Of a stretch of 64,000 bases of DNA, positions 52,825-63,757 are shown piece by piece. Source of the stretch: Nocardia blacklockiae (lineage in GTDB: Bacteria; Actinomycetota; Actinomycetes; Mycobacteriales; Mycobacteriaceae). How positions within the stretch are numbered: the first letter of the stretch is position 1; each line of letters begins with the position of its first letter. Position numbers and translations under genes: made by a program. The DNA is taken from assembly GCF_015477355.1 (NCBI RefSeq), contig NZ_JADLRJ010000021.1, positions 1 through 64,000 on the forward strand. The letters are read 5' to 3'. The notes under the pieces are model-generated. The model was not told the DNA's origin. It was given only the letters and a program-made list of their open reading frames with translations, and did not search any database.

Positions 52825-53789
52825 CCACCTATCGGGACGCGATGCGGGAAGCGTTGCGCGAGGTGCTGATTCGAGACGAGCGCACGTTCCTCATGGGCGA
52901 GGACGTCGGCGCCTACGGTGGCTGCTTCGGCGTGAGCCGGGGTCTGCTCGACGAATTCGGGCCGCGGCGCGTCCGCGACACCCCGCTGAGCGAGTCGGCG
53001 TTCGTCGGCGCGGGTATCGGCGCGGCGCTGGCCGGCGCGCGCCCGATCGTGGAGATCATGACGGTCAACTTCAGCCTGCTGGCGCTCGACCAGATCCTCA
53101 ACAACGCGGCGACCCTGCGGCACATGTCCGGCGGGCAGCTGGGCGTACCGCTGGTCATCCGCATGGCCACCGGCGCCGGACGGCAACTGGCAGCACAGCA
53201 TTCACACAGTCTGGAGGCGTTCTACGCACACATCCCGGGCCTGCGGGTGGTGTCCCCGGCCACGGTCGCGGACGCCCGAGGCATGCTCTGGACAGCGTTG
53301 CAGGACCCGGATCCGGTGCTGATCTTCGAGCCGATCGCGCTGTACAACTCCGAGGGCGAATTGCCCGACGGCGGCGGCCCGGCCGACATCGATCGAGCGG
53401 CTGTGCGGCGCTCCGGGACCGACGTTACCCTCGTGTCCTACGGCGGCACCGTGCATGTCGCCGCGACTGCGGCGGAACAGCTTGCGGGAGAAGGTATTTC
53501 CGCCGAGGTGATCGACCTGCGCAGTCTGCGGCCGCTGGACGAGGAGACCGTGCTGGAGTCGGTGGCGCGCACGCACCGGCTGGTGGTCGTGGACGAGGGC
53601 TGGCGCAGCGTCGGCATCGCCGCCGAGATCGCCGCGCGCGCCGCCGAACACGCCTACTACGACCTCGACGCGCCGATCGCCCGGGTCTGCACCGCCGAGG
53701 TGCCCATCCCGTACGCGCGGCACCTGGAGGAGGCCGCGCTGCCACAGCCCGCCGCTGTGGTCGCGGCGGTGCGCGAGGCGGTGGCGTGA
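52821..53789 (+). CDS. 2-oxoacid dehydrogenase E1 beta subunit
   Basis: Encodes 322 residues from ATG 52821. It pairs with E1 alpha to form the decarboxylating component. Typical segments are [51 protein letters not shown] and [14 protein letters not shown]-like sequence near the end. AAQHSHS is the motif that contributes the catalytic histidines. Its TGA is immediately followed by the ATG of E2. Confidence 0.92.
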   Translation: MTTYRDAMREALREVLIRDERTFLMGEDVGAYGGCFGVSRGLLDEFGPRRVRDTPLSESAFVGAGIGAALAGARPIVEIMTVNFSLLALDQILNNAATLRHMSGGQLGVPLVIRMATGAGRQLAAQHSHSLEAFYAHIPGLRVVSPATVADARGMLWTALQDPDPVLIFEPIALYNSEGELPDGGGPADIDRAAVRRSGTDVTLVSYGGTVHVAATAAEQLAGEGISAEVIDLRSLRPLDEETVLESVARTHRLVVVDEGWRSVGIAAEIAARAAEHAYYDLDAPIARVCTAEVPIPYARHLEEAALPQPAAVVAAVREAVA

Positions 53790-55346
53790 ATGACGGAATT
53801 CCGGATGCCGTCGCTGGGCGCGGACATGACCGAGGGGACACTGCTGCGGTGGCTGGTGCGTCCCGGCGACCGCGTGCGCGCCGGTGACATCGTGGCCGAG
53901 GTGGACACCACCAAGGCGGCGATCGAGGTCGAATGCTTCGACGACGGTGTGATCGGCGAAATCCTGGTGCCGGAGGGGACGACCGTTCCCGTCGGCGCCC
54001 CGCTGGCGACGATACTGCAGGCCTCGCCCGGCCCGGACCTCCCCGAACCGCCGCCCGCGGCGCTTGAGAAGGGAAACGTCACGTCAGCCGAGGCCGCCGC
54101 GTCCGGCGAAGGGAACGTGACTCCTGCCGAAGTTGCCGCACCCGGCGAGACGAACGCGGTTCCGGCCGAGGCCGTCGCGTCCGCTGGCAACGGGCGCGCG
54201 GAGGTGCGGGCGACTCCGTTGGTGCGGCGGCTCGCCGAGGAGGCGGGTCTGGACCTGGCCGCCGTCCACGGCAGCGGCCCGCACGGGCGGGTGGTGCGTG
54301 CCGACGTCGAAGAGGCTGCGGCACACCGTGAACCGGCGACGGCGAGCCCGCCGCCCGGCGGCCCGCAACCCGAGCCCGTCGTGGTCGCCGACCTGGCCAC
54401 TGTTCCGTCGCCCGCCGCTACTTCCGCCGTGTCAGCTCATCGTGTGCAGTGTCGCCGCGGGCATCCCGCAGGTCCCGACCACGTGCGTTCGTCCGGCTAC
54501 GCCCGGCGGGTGGCCGCCGATCTCGCGGTGGATCTCGCCGCTGTCGCCGGCACGGGTCCGGGCGGAGCCGTCCGGGCGCGGGACGTGCGCACGGCGGCGG
54601 CGCGGCGCGTGGTCGAGCCCGTGGCCGCCGGCGAACCGCCGCAGGTTCGGGCCGGTGCGCCGGACGGCACCGCGGCGCGCGACCTCGGCGCGATGCGCGA
54701 CCGGATCGCGGCCGCGATGACCAAGTCGAAACAGACTGTGCCGCACTATTATCTGTCCACCACCGTGGACGTCGCGGCGGCGACCGAACGGCTGCGGGCG
54801 TGGAACCTGGCACTGCCGGTCGCGGAGCGAATCCTGCTGCCCGCCTTGCTTTTCCGGGCAATCGCGGTGGCCGCGCGACGGGTGCCGGAGTTGAACGGTC
54901 ACTGGGTCGACGGCGCGTTCCGCCCGTCCGCGGTGGTGCATCTCGGAGTGGTGGTCGCGCTGCGCGGCGGCGGCATCATCGTGCCCGCCGTCCCGCACGC
55001 CGACACACTCGATCCGCCCGCGATGATGGCGGCCTTGCGCGGGCTGGTCTCCCGCGCCCGGTCCGGGCGGCTGCGCTCCTCGGACACGACCGACGCGACC
55101 GTGACGGTGACCAATCTCGGTGACCTCGGCGTCGACTCGGTCTACGGCGTCGTGCCGATCCCGCAGGTCGCGATCGTCGGGCTCGGCGCGGTCTCCGACC
55201 GTCCCTGCGCGGTCGGGGGCCTGCTGGGGGTGCGGCCGCAGGTGACCGCGACCCTGTCCGCGGACCACCGCGCCAGCGACGGCGCCACCGGCGCCCGCTT
55301 CCTGAACACCGTCGCCACCCTGCTGCGGCAACCCGAGGAGTTGTAG
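53790..55346 (+). CDS. 2-oxoacid dehydrogenase E2 (dihydrolipoyl acyltransferase)
   Basis: Encodes 518 residues. There is one lipoyl domain (1-78, Lys42 in DTTKA) and an Ala/Glu/Pro linker. Two peripheral-subunit binding domains follow (about 137-175, [13 protein letters not shown]; and 232-270, [14 protein letters not shown]). The catalytic domain ends with the active site HRASDG. Two PSBDs are unusual. No E3 (dihydrolipoamide dehydrogenase) gene is in the window, so a genomic E3 must serve. It transfers the acyl group to CoA, or perhaps to the adjacent ACP (speculation). Confidence 0.9.
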   Translation: MTEFRMPSLGADMTEGTLLRWLVRPGDRVRAGDIVAEVDTTKAAIEVECFDDGVIGEILVPEGTTVPVGAPLATILQASPGPDLPEPPPAALEKGNVTSAEAAASGEGNVTPAEVAAPGETNAVPAEAVASAGNGRAEVRATPLVRRLAEEAGLDLAAVHGSGPHGRVVRADVEEAAAHREPATASPPPGGPQPEPVVVADLATVPSPAATSAVSAHRVQCRRGHPAGPDHVRSSGYARRVAADLAVDLAAVAGTGPGGAVRARDVRTAAARRVVEPVAAGEPPQVRAGAPDGTAARDLGAMRDRIAAAMTKSKQTVPHYYLSTTVDVAAATERLRAWNLALPVAERILLPALLFRAIAVAARRVPELNGHWVDGAFRPSAVVHLGVVVALRGGGIIVPAVPHADTLDPPAMMAALRGLVSRARSGRLRSSDTTDATVTVTNLGDLGVDSVYGVVPIPQVAIVGLGAVSDRPCAVGGLLGVRPQVTATLSADHRASDGATGARFLNTVATLLRQPEEL

Positions 55347-55351
55347 AAGCC

Positions 55352-55609
55352 ATGCCCGAGACCATGTCCCGCGAAGCCGCCACCACCACCGCGCGGGCCG
55401 CACTGGCCGGCTTCGCCTCCGAGGCCGAACTCGCGGCCCTCGACGAGAGCGCGCCCCTGCGAGCCACTCTGGAACTGGACTCCATCGATTTCCTCACCTT
55501 CGTCGAGCGGCTGTCCACCGCCGCCGGCCGGCGCATCGAGGAGACGGACTATCCGCGCCTGGCCACCCTCGCCTCGTGCGCGGAGTTCCTGATGGAGACC
55601 ACGGCGTGA
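55352..55609 (+). CDS. Stand-alone acyl carrier protein
   Basis: Encodes 85 residues from ATG 55352, five bases after the E2 stop. [14 protein letters not shown] places the phosphopantetheine serine at about residue 44, and the four-helix pattern and length are normal. An ACP inside a 2-oxoacid dehydrogenase operon is unusual. It might accept acyl groups from the ligase or from E2. Its stop overlaps the ABC ATPase start by GTGA, so all are one translation unit. Confidence 0.85.
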   Translation: MPETMSREAATTTARAALAGFASEAELAALDESAPLRATLELDSIDFLTFVERLSTAAGRRIEETDYPRLATLASCAEFLMETTA

Positions 55610-56517
55610 CGGCGGCGGCGATTTCCGTTGCGGGACTGACGAAATCGTTCGGCCGGGCCCGTGCCTTGGACGGGCTCGACCTGACCGTGCGCACCGGTGA
55701 GGTGCACGGCTTCCTCGGCCCGAACGGGTCGGGCAAGACGACGACCATTCGTATCCTGCTCGGCCTGCTGCGCGCCGACTCCGGCACCGTGCGGGTACTC
55801 GGCGGCGACCCGTGGACGGACGCCGTCGCGCTGCACGCCCGGCTGGCCTATGTGCCCGGTGAGGTCACGCTGTGGCCCGGAATAACGGGCGGCGAGGTGA
55901 TCGATCTGATGGGCCGGCTGCGTGGCGGGGTGGACCGGCGCCGGCGTGCGGAACTGCTGGAGCGATTCGATCTCGACCCGCATCAGAAGGCTCGTGCCTA
56001 CTCGAAGGGTAATCGGCAGAAGGTCGCGCTGATCGCGGCGCTGGCCTGCGACGCCGAACTGCTGCTGCTCGACGAACCGACCGTCGGGCTGGATCCGTTG
56101 ATGGAGGCCGAGTTCCAGCGCTGCGTGCGGGAATCGACCCGCGACGGACGCACGGTGCTGCTGTCGAGCCACATCCTGGGCGAGGTCGAGGCGCTGTGTG
56201 AGCGGGTGAGCATCATCCGGCGCGGCCGCACCGTCGAGACCGGCACCCTCGCCGAACTGCGTCACCTCACCCGCACCACGATCACCGTGGACACGGTCCG
56301 CCCGGTGGACGGTCTCGACGCGCTCGCGGGCGTGCACGACCTCGTGCGGGAGGGCACCCACGCCCGGTTCGACGTCGAGAGCGCCGCTCTGGACACCGCG
56401 CTGCGCGCGGTTTCCGAGCTGGGCGTGCGCAGCATCACCAGCACGCCGCCGACCTTGGCGGACATCTTCCTGCGCCACTACGGCGCCGAAGCGGTGGCGG
56501 CCGGGGAGGTTTCGTGA
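55606..56517 (+). CDS. ABC transporter ATP-binding protein
   Basis: Encodes 303 residues from GTG 55606. Walker A is GPNGSGKTT, Walker B LLLLDEP, the signature YSKGNRQK (a variant of LSGGQ common in ABC-2 exporters), and the H-loop SSHILGEVE. It forms an exporter with the next gene. The operon context suggests that the exported substrate derives from the acyl metabolism upstream, but this is not shown. Confidence 0.9.
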   Translation: MTAAAISVAGLTKSFGRARALDGLDLTVRTGEVHGFLGPNGSGKTTTIRILLGLLRADSGTVRVLGGDPWTDAVALHARLAYVPGEVTLWPGITGGEVIDLMGRLRGGVDRRRRAELLERFDLDPHQKARAYSKGNRQKVALIAALACDAELLLLDEPTVGLDPLMEAEFQRCVRESTRDGRTVLLSSHILGEVEALCERVSIIRRGRTVETGTLAELRHLTRTTITVDTVRPVDGLDALAGVHDLVREGTHARFDVESAALDTALRAVSELGVRSITSTPPTLADIFLRHYGAEAVAAGEVS

Positions 56518-58136
56518 GCAGCGCGCCCGCGAATGCGCGGACGAGCGTGCGGGACAACGCGTCCGGGACGGGCACGCTGGTGCTGTTCGTGCTCCGCCGG
56601 GAACGGTTCACGCTGCCGTGGTGGCTGCTCGGCATCGGACTGCTGCTGGGATATCAGTCCGTGGGCAGTCAGGCCCTCTACGACTCGCCCGCCAAGCTGG
56701 CGCGACTGCGCGAGACGATAGGCGCCAACGCGGCCGCTGTCGCCATGAACGGTCCGACCCGGCTGCTCGACAGCATCGGCGGGGAGGTGTTGTTCGAGAT
56801 CTTCGCCTACCTGGCGGTGGTCGTCGCGCTGTTGAACATGTTCCTGATCGACAGGCATACCCGCACCGACGAGGAGACCGGGCGCGCCGAACTGTTCCGC
56901 TCGGCCAGGGTGGGCAGGCGCGCGCCAGCGCTCGCCGCGCTGGCGGTGGCCGGGGTCGCGGACGCCGCGGTCGCGATGGTCGTGTTCGCCACGGCGGCGG
57001 GTACCGGGTTGCCCGTTCCCGGTTCGGCGCTGCTCGCCTTCTCGGTTGCGGGCGTGGGCATTACGTTCGCGGCGCTCACCGCGGTCGCCGCGCAGGTGTT
57101 CGAGAACCCGCGCAGCGTCTACGGGGCGGTCGCGCTGGCGCTGGCGGCGGCGTACGTGCTGCGCGCCGTCGGTGACATCGGCAACGGCGCGGCGTCGTGG
57201 TTGTCGCCGATCGGGTGGGGACAGCGCACGTATCCCTTCGTCGCGGAGCGATGGTGGCCGCTGCTGCTGTTCGTGGTCGCGAGCGGGGTGCTCGCGACGG
57301 TCGCGTTCGCGGTGCTGGAGCGCCGGGACTTCGGTGCGGGACTGCTGGCCTACGGTACCGGCCGGTCGACCGCGTCCTGGGCCCTCGGCACGCCGCTGGG
57401 ACTGGCCTGGCGGCTGCAGCGCGGTTCGCTGTTCGGCTGGGGCATCGGCACTTTCGTGCTCGGCGCGGCCTACGGATCGTTCGCCGACAGCATCGACGAC
57501 TATCTCGCCGACAACCCGGAGATCGCGCAGTATCTGCCCGGCGGCGCGGCCGACGCCGTCGACGCGTATCTGGCACTGACGATCACCATCTCGGCGCTGC
57601 TGGCGTCGGCGTGCGGCATCGCGAGCGTGCTGCGGGCGCGCGGGGAGGAAACGGCGGGGCGCGCCGAATCGGTGCTGGCCGCGCCGGTCGGCCGGACCGC
57701 TTGGCTGGGGAGCCACGTCGCCGTCGCTCTCGTGGGCAGCGCGGCGGTGCTGGTCGCCGGTGGTTTCGGAGAGGCGCTGTCGCACAGTCTCACTACGGGT
57801 GACGCCGCTGAACTGCTGCGGGTCACCGGGGCCGCGCTCGGGTACGCGCCCGCGGTGTGGGTCGTCGTCGCGGTCGCGGTGGTGGCCTTCGGCTGGCTGC
57901 CGACCGCGGCGGTGCCGCTGTCCTGGGCGGCGTTCGCCTACTGCGCGGTCGCGGTGCTGTTCGCCGACTCCTTCGACCTGCCCGGGTGGTTCGCCGAGGC
58001 CTCGCCGTTCGAACACACCCCGCTGGCGCCGCTCGACAACGTCACGGCCACGCCGCTGCTCGGCCTGCTGGCCGTCGGCGCGGCCGGCGTGCTCGGCGGC
58101 TTCGCGGGCTTGCGCCGCCGCGACGTCGGCTACTGA
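56514..58136 (+). CDS. ABC-2-type transporter permease
   Basis: Encodes 540 residues from GTG 56514, overlapping the ATPase stop. About twelve hydrophobic spans in two halves (for example [55 protein letters not shown]-like, and the C-terminal [19 protein letters not shown]), so it is a fused double-size permease as in antibiotic exporters of actinobacteria. It is the last gene of the seven-gene unit. Confidence 0.85.
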   Translation: MSSAPANARTSVRDNASGTGTLVLFVLRRERFTLPWWLLGIGLLLGYQSVGSQALYDSPAKLARLRETIGANAAAVAMNGPTRLLDSIGGEVLFEIFAYLAVVVALLNMFLIDRHTRTDEETGRAELFRSARVGRRAPALAALAVAGVADAAVAMVVFATAAGTGLPVPGSALLAFSVAGVGITFAALTAVAAQVFENPRSVYGAVALALAAAYVLRAVGDIGNGAASWLSPIGWGQRTYPFVAERWWPLLLFVVASGVLATVAFAVLERRDFGAGLLAYGTGRSTASWALGTPLGLAWRLQRGSLFGWGIGTFVLGAAYGSFADSIDDYLADNPEIAQYLPGGAADAVDAYLALTITISALLASACGIASVLRARGEETAGRAESVLAAPVGRTAWLGSHVAVALVGSAAVLVAGGFGEALSHSLTTGDAAELLRVTGAALGYAPAVWVVVAVAVVAFGWLPTAAVPLSWAAFAYCAVAVLFADSFDLPGWFAEASPFEHTPLAPLDNVTATPLLGLLAVGAAGVLGGFAGLRRRDVGY

Positions 58137-58270
58137 GCGCTCGTCCGCGCCCCTGCTCGCCGCGCGGACCGAGGCAGGTGACGGCGACGACCGTGCTCGT
58201 GATGAGCAGCGCGATCGAGAGCGCGGTGGTGCCGGACCGGAAGGTCGCGGGAACTTCGGTAGGAGGAGAT

Positions 58271-60856
58271 GTGGTCGTAGGTGCCGACGGCGCAATAGGT
58301 TTCGCGGGTCTGTCCGAGTCCGAGGCCGCGGCCCGGCTGCTGCGCGACGGCGCGAACGTGTTGCCGCGCCGCCCGCCGGTTCGGTTGTGGCAGCGTGTGC
58401 TCGCCCAGGTGCGGGACCCGTTGATCGTCGTGCTGCTGGTGGCCGCGGCGCTGACCGTTGCCACCGGGGACTGGACCGACACGGCGGTGATCCTGCTGGT
58501 GATCGTCGTGAACACCGTGGTCGGTGTCGGCCAGGAGGTCCGGGCCGACCACGCCGTCGCGGCCTTGTCCCGGCTGACGGCGCCGAGCGCGCGCGTGGTG
58601 CGCGAGGAGCGCCGACAGGAGATACCGGCTGCCGGGGTGGTCGTGGGCGACCTGCTGATTCTCGCGGAGGGCGACATCGTCGCGGCGGACGCGACCCTGC
58701 TCGAGGCCGCGGCGCTGACGGTGGACGAGTCGGCGTTGACGGGCGAGTCGGTGCCGGTGGACAAGTCCGTGAGCGGTGACAGCCGGATATCGGCGGGAAC
58801 GGCGGTGGTCAGGGGACGAGGCCGGGCGGTGGTGACCGCGACCGGGACGGCGAGCGCCACCGGCCGGATCGCGCAGCTGCTGACCCGGCGCAGCGACCGG
58901 ACGCCGTTGCAGCGCAAGCTTTCCGATATCGGCAGGCTGCTCGCCGGGGTCACGGTCGCCCTGTGCGCGGTCGTGCTCGCGCTGGGCCTGGTCCGCGACC
59001 AGCCGCTCGAACTCATGCTGGTCGCCGCGATCAGCCTCGCGGTCGCCGCGGTCCCCGAGTCGTTGCCCGCCGTCGTCACCCTGGGCCTCGCGCTGGGGGC
59101 GCGCCGCATGGCGGAGCGGCACGCGGTGATCCGCGAGCTTCCCGCCGTGGAGACGCTGGGCTCGGTGACCGTGCTGGCCACCGACAAGACCGGCACGCTC
59201 ACCGAGGGCCGCATGGTGGTCCGCGGGCTCTGGACGCCGGCGGCCGAAGCCGCCGTCACCGGCAGCGGCTACGGACCCGAGGGGGAGATACTCGTCGCCG
59301 GCCGGCCCGTGCCGGACGCGGACCTGCCCGCGATGATCGAGGTGGTGTCCGCGGCGGCGCTGTGTAACGACGCGCGGCTGTCGTCGCCGGTCACCGACGA
59401 CGACAGCTGGCGCGCGCTGGGTGATCCGACCGAGGCGGCGTTGCTGGCGGCGGCCGCGAAACTCGGTGTGCGAGCGGACGACCTGCGCGCGCGGCTGCCG
59501 CGGGTCGGCGAGCGCCCGTTCGACAGCGACCGCAAGCGCATGACGACCGTGCACCGGGTGCCCGGCGGCTACCGGGTGATCTGCAAAGGCGCCCCGGAAT
59601 CGGTGCTCGAACCGACTGTGCTGCACGGCGATCCGGACCTCGTACGACGGGCCGCCGAGCGCGCCGACCGCTACGCCGCTGACGGCTACCGGGTGCTGGC
59701 CGTGGCGGCACGGGACCGCGCAGCCGCGCCGTCGGACGAGGAGAACCTCGAACACGATCTGCGCCTGCTCGGCCTGATCGCGATCCACGACCCGCCCCGC
59801 GCCGCGGCGGCCGCGGCCCTCGCCGCGTGCCGGCGGGCCGGGATCCGGCCGGTTCTGGTCACCGGAGATCACCCCGGCACCGCCCGCGCGATCGCCGCCG
59901 AGCTGGGTATTCTCGCGCCGGGCGAACCGGTGATCGACTGCCGCGACGCGCATGCGGAATTCGGCGGCGCGACCGTGTACGCCCGTGCCACGCCGGCGCA
60001 GAAGCTCGACATCATCGAGGCGCTGCACGCCGGTGGCGAGATCGTGGCGATGACCGGCGACGGCGTGAACGACGGGCCCGCGCTGCGCCGCGCCGACATC
60101 GGGGTCGCGATGGGGCGGCGCGGCACCGAGGTCGCGCGGCAGGCCGCCGATCTCGTGTTGGCCGACGACAATCTCGACACCGTCGTCGCGGCGGTGGAGG
60201 AGGGCCGCCGCGTCTACGCCAATATCCGGCGCTTCCTGATCTACGGGCTGTCCGGCGGCGCCGCCGAGATCGCGGTGATGCTGCTCGGTCCGTTCCTCGG
60301 GTTGGCGCTGCCGCTGCTGCCGGCGCAAATTCTCTGGATCAACCTGATGACGCACGGTGTGCCGGGCGTCGCGCTCGGTGGCGAACCGGCCGAGCCGGGA
60401 TCGATGCGGCGGGCCCCGCGGCCACCCGCGCAGAGCATTCTCGGTGCGGGGCTGTGGCAACGGGTGCCCCGGATCGCCCTGGTGCTGACCGCGGCCACAC
60501 TCGGCGTCGCGGTGTGGGCGCAGCACACCGGGCGACCCTGGCAGACGATGGCCTTCTTCGCTTTGGGCGCAACGCAACTCGGGGTCGCACTGGGCTCACG
60601 TTCGCGGCCGCGCTCATGGGCCAACCCCATGCTGCTGGTCGCGGTGGGAGCCGCCTTCGCCCTGCAACTCGCCGGGGTCTATCTCCCGCCGCTGCGCCAC
60701 CTGCTGGGGACCGAACCGCTCGGGCTCGCGGACCTGCTCCTCGTGAGCGGCGCGTCGTTACTGGGCTACGTGACGGTCCGCACGGACCGCCGCGTTCATC
60801 CGGCCCCGGACAAACGCTCGGCGGTCGTGCGGTCCGAGATTTCGAGCGCCGCGTAG
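58271..60856 (+). CDS. P-type cation-transporting ATPase (CtpF-like, P2 type)
   Basis: Encodes 861 residues if started at GTG 58271, chosen because AGGAGG ends five bases upstream; ATG 58202 would add 23 residues. Motifs are [18 protein letters not shown] in M4, the phosphorylation site DKTGTLT, KGAPE and [11 protein letters not shown], with the C-terminal transmembrane cluster ([20 protein letters not shown]). It resembles Ca2+/cation pumps of the CtpF group, a DosR target in M. tuberculosis. The ion is not defined by sequence. Confidence 0.88.
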   Translation: MVVGADGAIGFAGLSESEAAARLLRDGANVLPRRPPVRLWQRVLAQVRDPLIVVLLVAAALTVATGDWTDTAVILLVIVVNTVVGVGQEVRADHAVAALSRLTAPSARVVREERRQEIPAAGVVVGDLLILAEGDIVAADATLLEAAALTVDESALTGESVPVDKSVSGDSRISAGTAVVRGRGRAVVTATGTASATGRIAQLLTRRSDRTPLQRKLSDIGRLLAGVTVALCAVVLALGLVRDQPLELMLVAAISLAVAAVPESLPAVVTLGLALGARRMAERHAVIRELPAVETLGSVTVLATDKTGTLTEGRMVVRGLWTPAAEAAVTGSGYGPEGEILVAGRPVPDADLPAMIEVVSAAALCNDARLSSPVTDDDSWRALGDPTEAALLAAAAKLGVRADDLRARLPRVGERPFDSDRKRMTTVHRVPGGYRVICKGAPESVLEPTVLHGDPDLVRRAAERADRYAADGYRVLAVAARDRAAAPSDEENLEHDLRLLGLIAIHDPPRAAAAAALAACRRAGIRPVLVTGDHPGTARAIAAELGILAPGEPVIDCRDAHAEFGGATVYARATPAQKLDIIEALHAGGEIVAMTGDGVNDGPALRRADIGVAMGRRGTEVARQAADLVLADDNLDTVVAAVEEGRRVYANIRRFLIYGLSGGAAEIAVMLLGPFLGLALPLLPAQILWINLMTHGVPGVALGGEPAEPGSMRRAPRPPAQSILGAGLWQRVPRIALVLTAATLGVAVWAQHTGRPWQTMAFFALGATQLGVALGSRSRPRSWANPMLLVAVGAAFALQLAGVYLPPLRHLLGTEPLGLADLLLVSGASLLGYVTVRTDRRVHPAPDKRSAVVRSEISSAA

Positions 60857-60996
60857 CCGCTGTGAACGGCTTTCGGCGTGTTGATGCGGCGGAAGAGCCC
60901 GCGCTGCAGGGCCTCCGGTCGGCTGCGCTCCGGACTTGGCGGGGAGTTCAGGGCTCGGGCGCGACGGCATGATCATTGCCGGACGGCCCGGCGGGC

Positions 60997-61013
60997 GATG
61001 ACTTTGGCCCGTC
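60997..61013 (+). promoter_or_regulatory. Possible DosR-like site before the phosphoketolase gene
   Basis: CGATGACTTTGGCCCGT resembles the GGGACTTTGGCCC form with two changes in the left arm. It lies about 80 bp upstream of ATG 61095. Weak on its own. Confidence 0.35.
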
Positions 61014-61094
61014 TCGGGACGAGCCGCCCGCGGCGATGCTGAATACATCGGCCGGCTTGATCGCTGCGGCCCGATGGTTCGGGAAAGGGTCGAC

Positions 61095-63545
61095 ATGACA
61101 GGTTATCCGCCGGTGGGCATGCGGGAACCGGCCGGTGCCGGCGGGGAGCGGCGATCCACCGCTGTCCCCGCAGGACCGGTCGGCGGCGCGGTCGCGGATC
61201 TGGACGCCTGGTGGCGGGCGGCCAACTACCTGTCCGCCGCCCAGCTCTACCTGACGGACAATCCGCTGCTGACCGAACGACTTTCGCCGCAGCACATCAA
61301 GCCCAGGCTGATCGGGCATTGGGGCAGTGTGCCCGGCGTCACCCTGACCTACGCGCACCTCAACCGCGTGATTTCCGCGCGCGGACAGCGGATGTTGTTC
61401 GTGTGCGGTCCGGGGCATGCCGCGGCCGGTATGAACGCCGCGGCGTGGCTGGAAGGCAGTTACAGCGAAAGACATCCCGAGGTGGCACGGGATCTGGCGG
61501 GGATGCGGGAGTTGTTCCGGCAGTTCTCGCTTCCCGGTGGGGTTCCGTCGCACGCGTCGCCGCATCTGCCGGGCTCCATTCACGAGGGCGGCGAATTGGG
61601 GTATTCGCTGGCTCACGCCACCGGGGCCGCGTTCGACAATCCGGACCTGGTCGTCGCCTGCGTGATAGGGGACGGTGAGGCCGAGACCGGCGCGCTCGCC
61701 ACCAGCTGGCATGCTCCGGCTTTCCTCAACCCGCGCACGGACGGGACGGTGCTGCCGATCCTGCACCTGAACGGTTACAAGATCGCCAATCCGACCCTGC
61801 TGTCGCGCATTCCGCGCGCGGATCTCGACGCGCTGCTGGCCGGCCACGGATGGGAGCCGCGGCACGTCAGCGGCAGCGATCCGGGGCAGGTGCACGAGCA
61901 GTACCTGCGGGTGCTCGACGAAGTCTTCGACCGTATCGCCGAGATCCGTGACGACGCGCGTCGTGGCCTCGGGCCGGTCAATCCCCGGATGCCGATGATC
62001 GTCCTGTCCACGCCGAAAGGCTGGACCGGTCCGGCGACGGTGGACGGAGTGCCGATCGAGGGCACATTCCGATCCCATCAGGTGCCGTTGACCGGCGTGC
62101 GCGACAACGCCGGACACCTCGCCCAGCTCGAGAAGTGGCTGCGCTCGTATCGGCCCGAGGAGCTGTTCGAACCGAGCGGCGCCCCGGTGCCGCGAATACT
62201 CCGCCTGCATCCGCCGGGGGAGCTGCGGATGAGCGCCCAGCCTGCGGCGCACGGGCAGACCAGCGTCGAACTGCGCCTGCCGGCGGTCGCCGAGCATGCC
62301 CTGCGGCTGTCGGGTCCCGGTGTTGTCACCGGGGAGGCCACTCGGGTGCTGGGCGGCTTCCTGCGCGACGCGCTCCTCGCCAATCCGCGTGACCTGCTGT
62401 TCTTTTCGCCCGACGAACACACCTCGAACCGCCTCGACGCGGTGCTGGAGGTGACCGGGCGGCGGTGGCGGGAGCAGCGTGCGGACGGCGACGATCGGCT
62501 CGCGACCGACGGACGAGTGTTCGAGGTGCTGTCGGAACACCTGTGCCAGGGCTGGCTGGAGGGGTATCTGCTCACCGGCCGGCACGGCATCTTCTCGACC
62601 TACGAGGCCTTCGCGCACGTCATCGACTCGATGGTCGTGCAGCACGCCAAATGGCTGTATCTGGCGGCCGAATACCCTTGGCGGGAGCCACTTCCCAGTC
62701 TGAACTACTTGGTGACATCCCATGTGTGGCGCCAAGATCACAATGGTGCCTCGCACCAGGATCCGGGATTCATCGACCATGTACTCAGCAAGCGCCCGGA
62801 GGTGTGCCGGGTGTACCTGCCGCCCGACGCCAACTGCTTGCTGCATGTTTTCGACCATTGCCTGCGCAGCCGCGGACATGTGAACGTGGTCGTCGCGGGC
62901 AAGCAGCCGGCGCTACAGTACCTCGGCGACGAGCAGGCGCGCGAGCACTGCGCGCGCGGACTGGATGTCTGGCCCTGGGCGAGTTCGGATCTCGACCGCG
63001 ACACGGATGTGGTGCTGGCCTGCGCCGGTGACGTGCCTACCCAGGAGACCCTGGCCGCAGCGGCGCTGTTGCGAGAACTGGTGCCCGACTTGGTAGTTCG
63101 GGTCGTGAACGTCGTCGACCTGGCGCGGCTGTTTCCGCCGGACCGGCATCCGCACGGTATTACCGACCGGGCCTACCTCGAGATCTTCACGGCCGATCGT
63201 CCGGTGGTGTTCGCCTTCCACGGCTATCCGTGGCTGATTCACCAGCTCACGTACCGTCGTCCCGGACACGACCGGCTGCACGTCCACGGCTTCCGTGACA
63301 ACGGCACCACCACGACGCCGTTCCAGATGTGCGCGATGAACGGCATCGACCGCTACCACCTGGCGCTGGCCGCCCTGGAACACGTTGCGCGCCTGGGGGA
63401 TCGGATCGGCTACCTCCGGGACGAACTGCTCACGCGGCTCGATCACGCGGATGAATACGCGCGACAGGTGGGTACGGATCCGGACGACATTCGCCATTGG
63501 TCGTGGCCTCATGCGGTATCGGGGGACGAAGCCCCATGGGGTTGA
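61095..63545 (+). CDS. xfp: Phosphoketolase
   Basis: Encodes 816 residues from ATG 61095 with GAAAGGG upstream. This thiamine diphosphate enzyme cleaves xylulose 5-phosphate (and perhaps fructose 6-phosphate) to acetyl phosphate. Typical segments are RLIGHWGSVPG, CGPGHAAAGMNA, SHASPHLPGSIHEGGELGYSL, the TPP motif GDGEAETG and DHNGASHQDPG, PPDANCLL. Length is as expected (790-830). It gives acetyl units without oxygen or pyruvate oxidation, consistent with hypoxic acetate metabolism alongside the acetyl-CoA synthetase operon. Confidence 0.95.
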   Translation: MTGYPPVGMREPAGAGGERRSTAVPAGPVGGAVADLDAWWRAANYLSAAQLYLTDNPLLTERLSPQHIKPRLIGHWGSVPGVTLTYAHLNRVISARGQRMLFVCGPGHAAAGMNAAAWLEGSYSERHPEVARDLAGMRELFRQFSLPGGVPSHASPHLPGSIHEGGELGYSLAHATGAAFDNPDLVVACVIGDGEAETGALATSWHAPAFLNPRTDGTVLPILHLNGYKIANPTLLSRIPRADLDALLAGHGWEPRHVSGSDPGQVHEQYLRVLDEVFDRIAEIRDDARRGLGPVNPRMPMIVLSTPKGWTGPATVDGVPIEGTFRSHQVPLTGVRDNAGHLAQLEKWLRSYRPEELFEPSGAPVPRILRLHPPGELRMSAQPAAHGQTSVELRLPAVAEHALRLSGPGVVTGEATRVLGGFLRDALLANPRDLLFFSPDEHTSNRLDAVLEVTGRRWREQRADGDDRLATDGRVFEVLSEHLCQGWLEGYLLTGRHGIFSTYEAFAHVIDSMVVQHAKWLYLAAEYPWREPLPSLNYLVTSHVWRQDHNGASHQDPGFIDHVLSKRPEVCRVYLPPDANCLLHVFDHCLRSRGHVNVVVAGKQPALQYLGDEQAREHCARGLDVWPWASSDLDRDTDVVLACAGDVPTQETLAAAALLRELVPDLVVRVVNVVDLARLFPPDRHPHGITDRAYLEIFTADRPVVFAFHGYPWLIHQLTYRRPGHDRLHVHGFRDNGTTTTPFQMCAMNGIDRYHLALAALEHVARLGDRIGYLRDELLTRLDHADEYARQVGTDPDDIRHWSWPHAVSGDEAPWG

Positions 63546-63757
63546 GGCCGATCGTCCTGTGTGTCATGCCGTTTCGGCTCTCGCCCGATCTCGACGACTG
63601 CGACGATGCTGGGTGGGTGATCTTCGACTTCAATGTCGGGGTGGTGCGCTGGTCGTGGCATCGGGTGCTGGCGTATGCGGCGTTGATGCGCGACGGGTAT
63701 CCACCGTTCCGGCTGGACCAGGGGCCGCGCGAGCCGGCGGAGGCGGCGGTGTCGTGA
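63536..63757 (+). CDS. DUF4389-like small protein
   Basis: From ATG 63536 (overlapping the phosphoketolase end) the frame encodes 73 residues; ATG 63566 is an alternative. The sequence FDFNVGVVRWSWHRVLAYAA, LMRDGYPPFRLDQGP matches the core of DUF4389 membrane proteins, but only one such unit is present and the rest of the usual domain is missing. Its stop overlaps the next GTG, which argues that it is translated. Confidence 0.5.
   Translation: MGLRPIVLCVMPFRLSPDLDDCDDAGWVIFDFNVGVVRWSWHRVLAYAALMRDGYPPFRLDQGPREPAEAAVS

Noticed and set aside
56478-58295. 605-aa minus-strand ORF
   Set aside because: Shadow of the ABC permease gene with Arg/Gln-rich repeats caused by codon bias.
58130-60577. 815-aa minus-strand ORF
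   Set aside because: Shadow of the P-type ATPase gene; no family features, rich in Arg/Gln/His as expected from antisense GC-rich codons.
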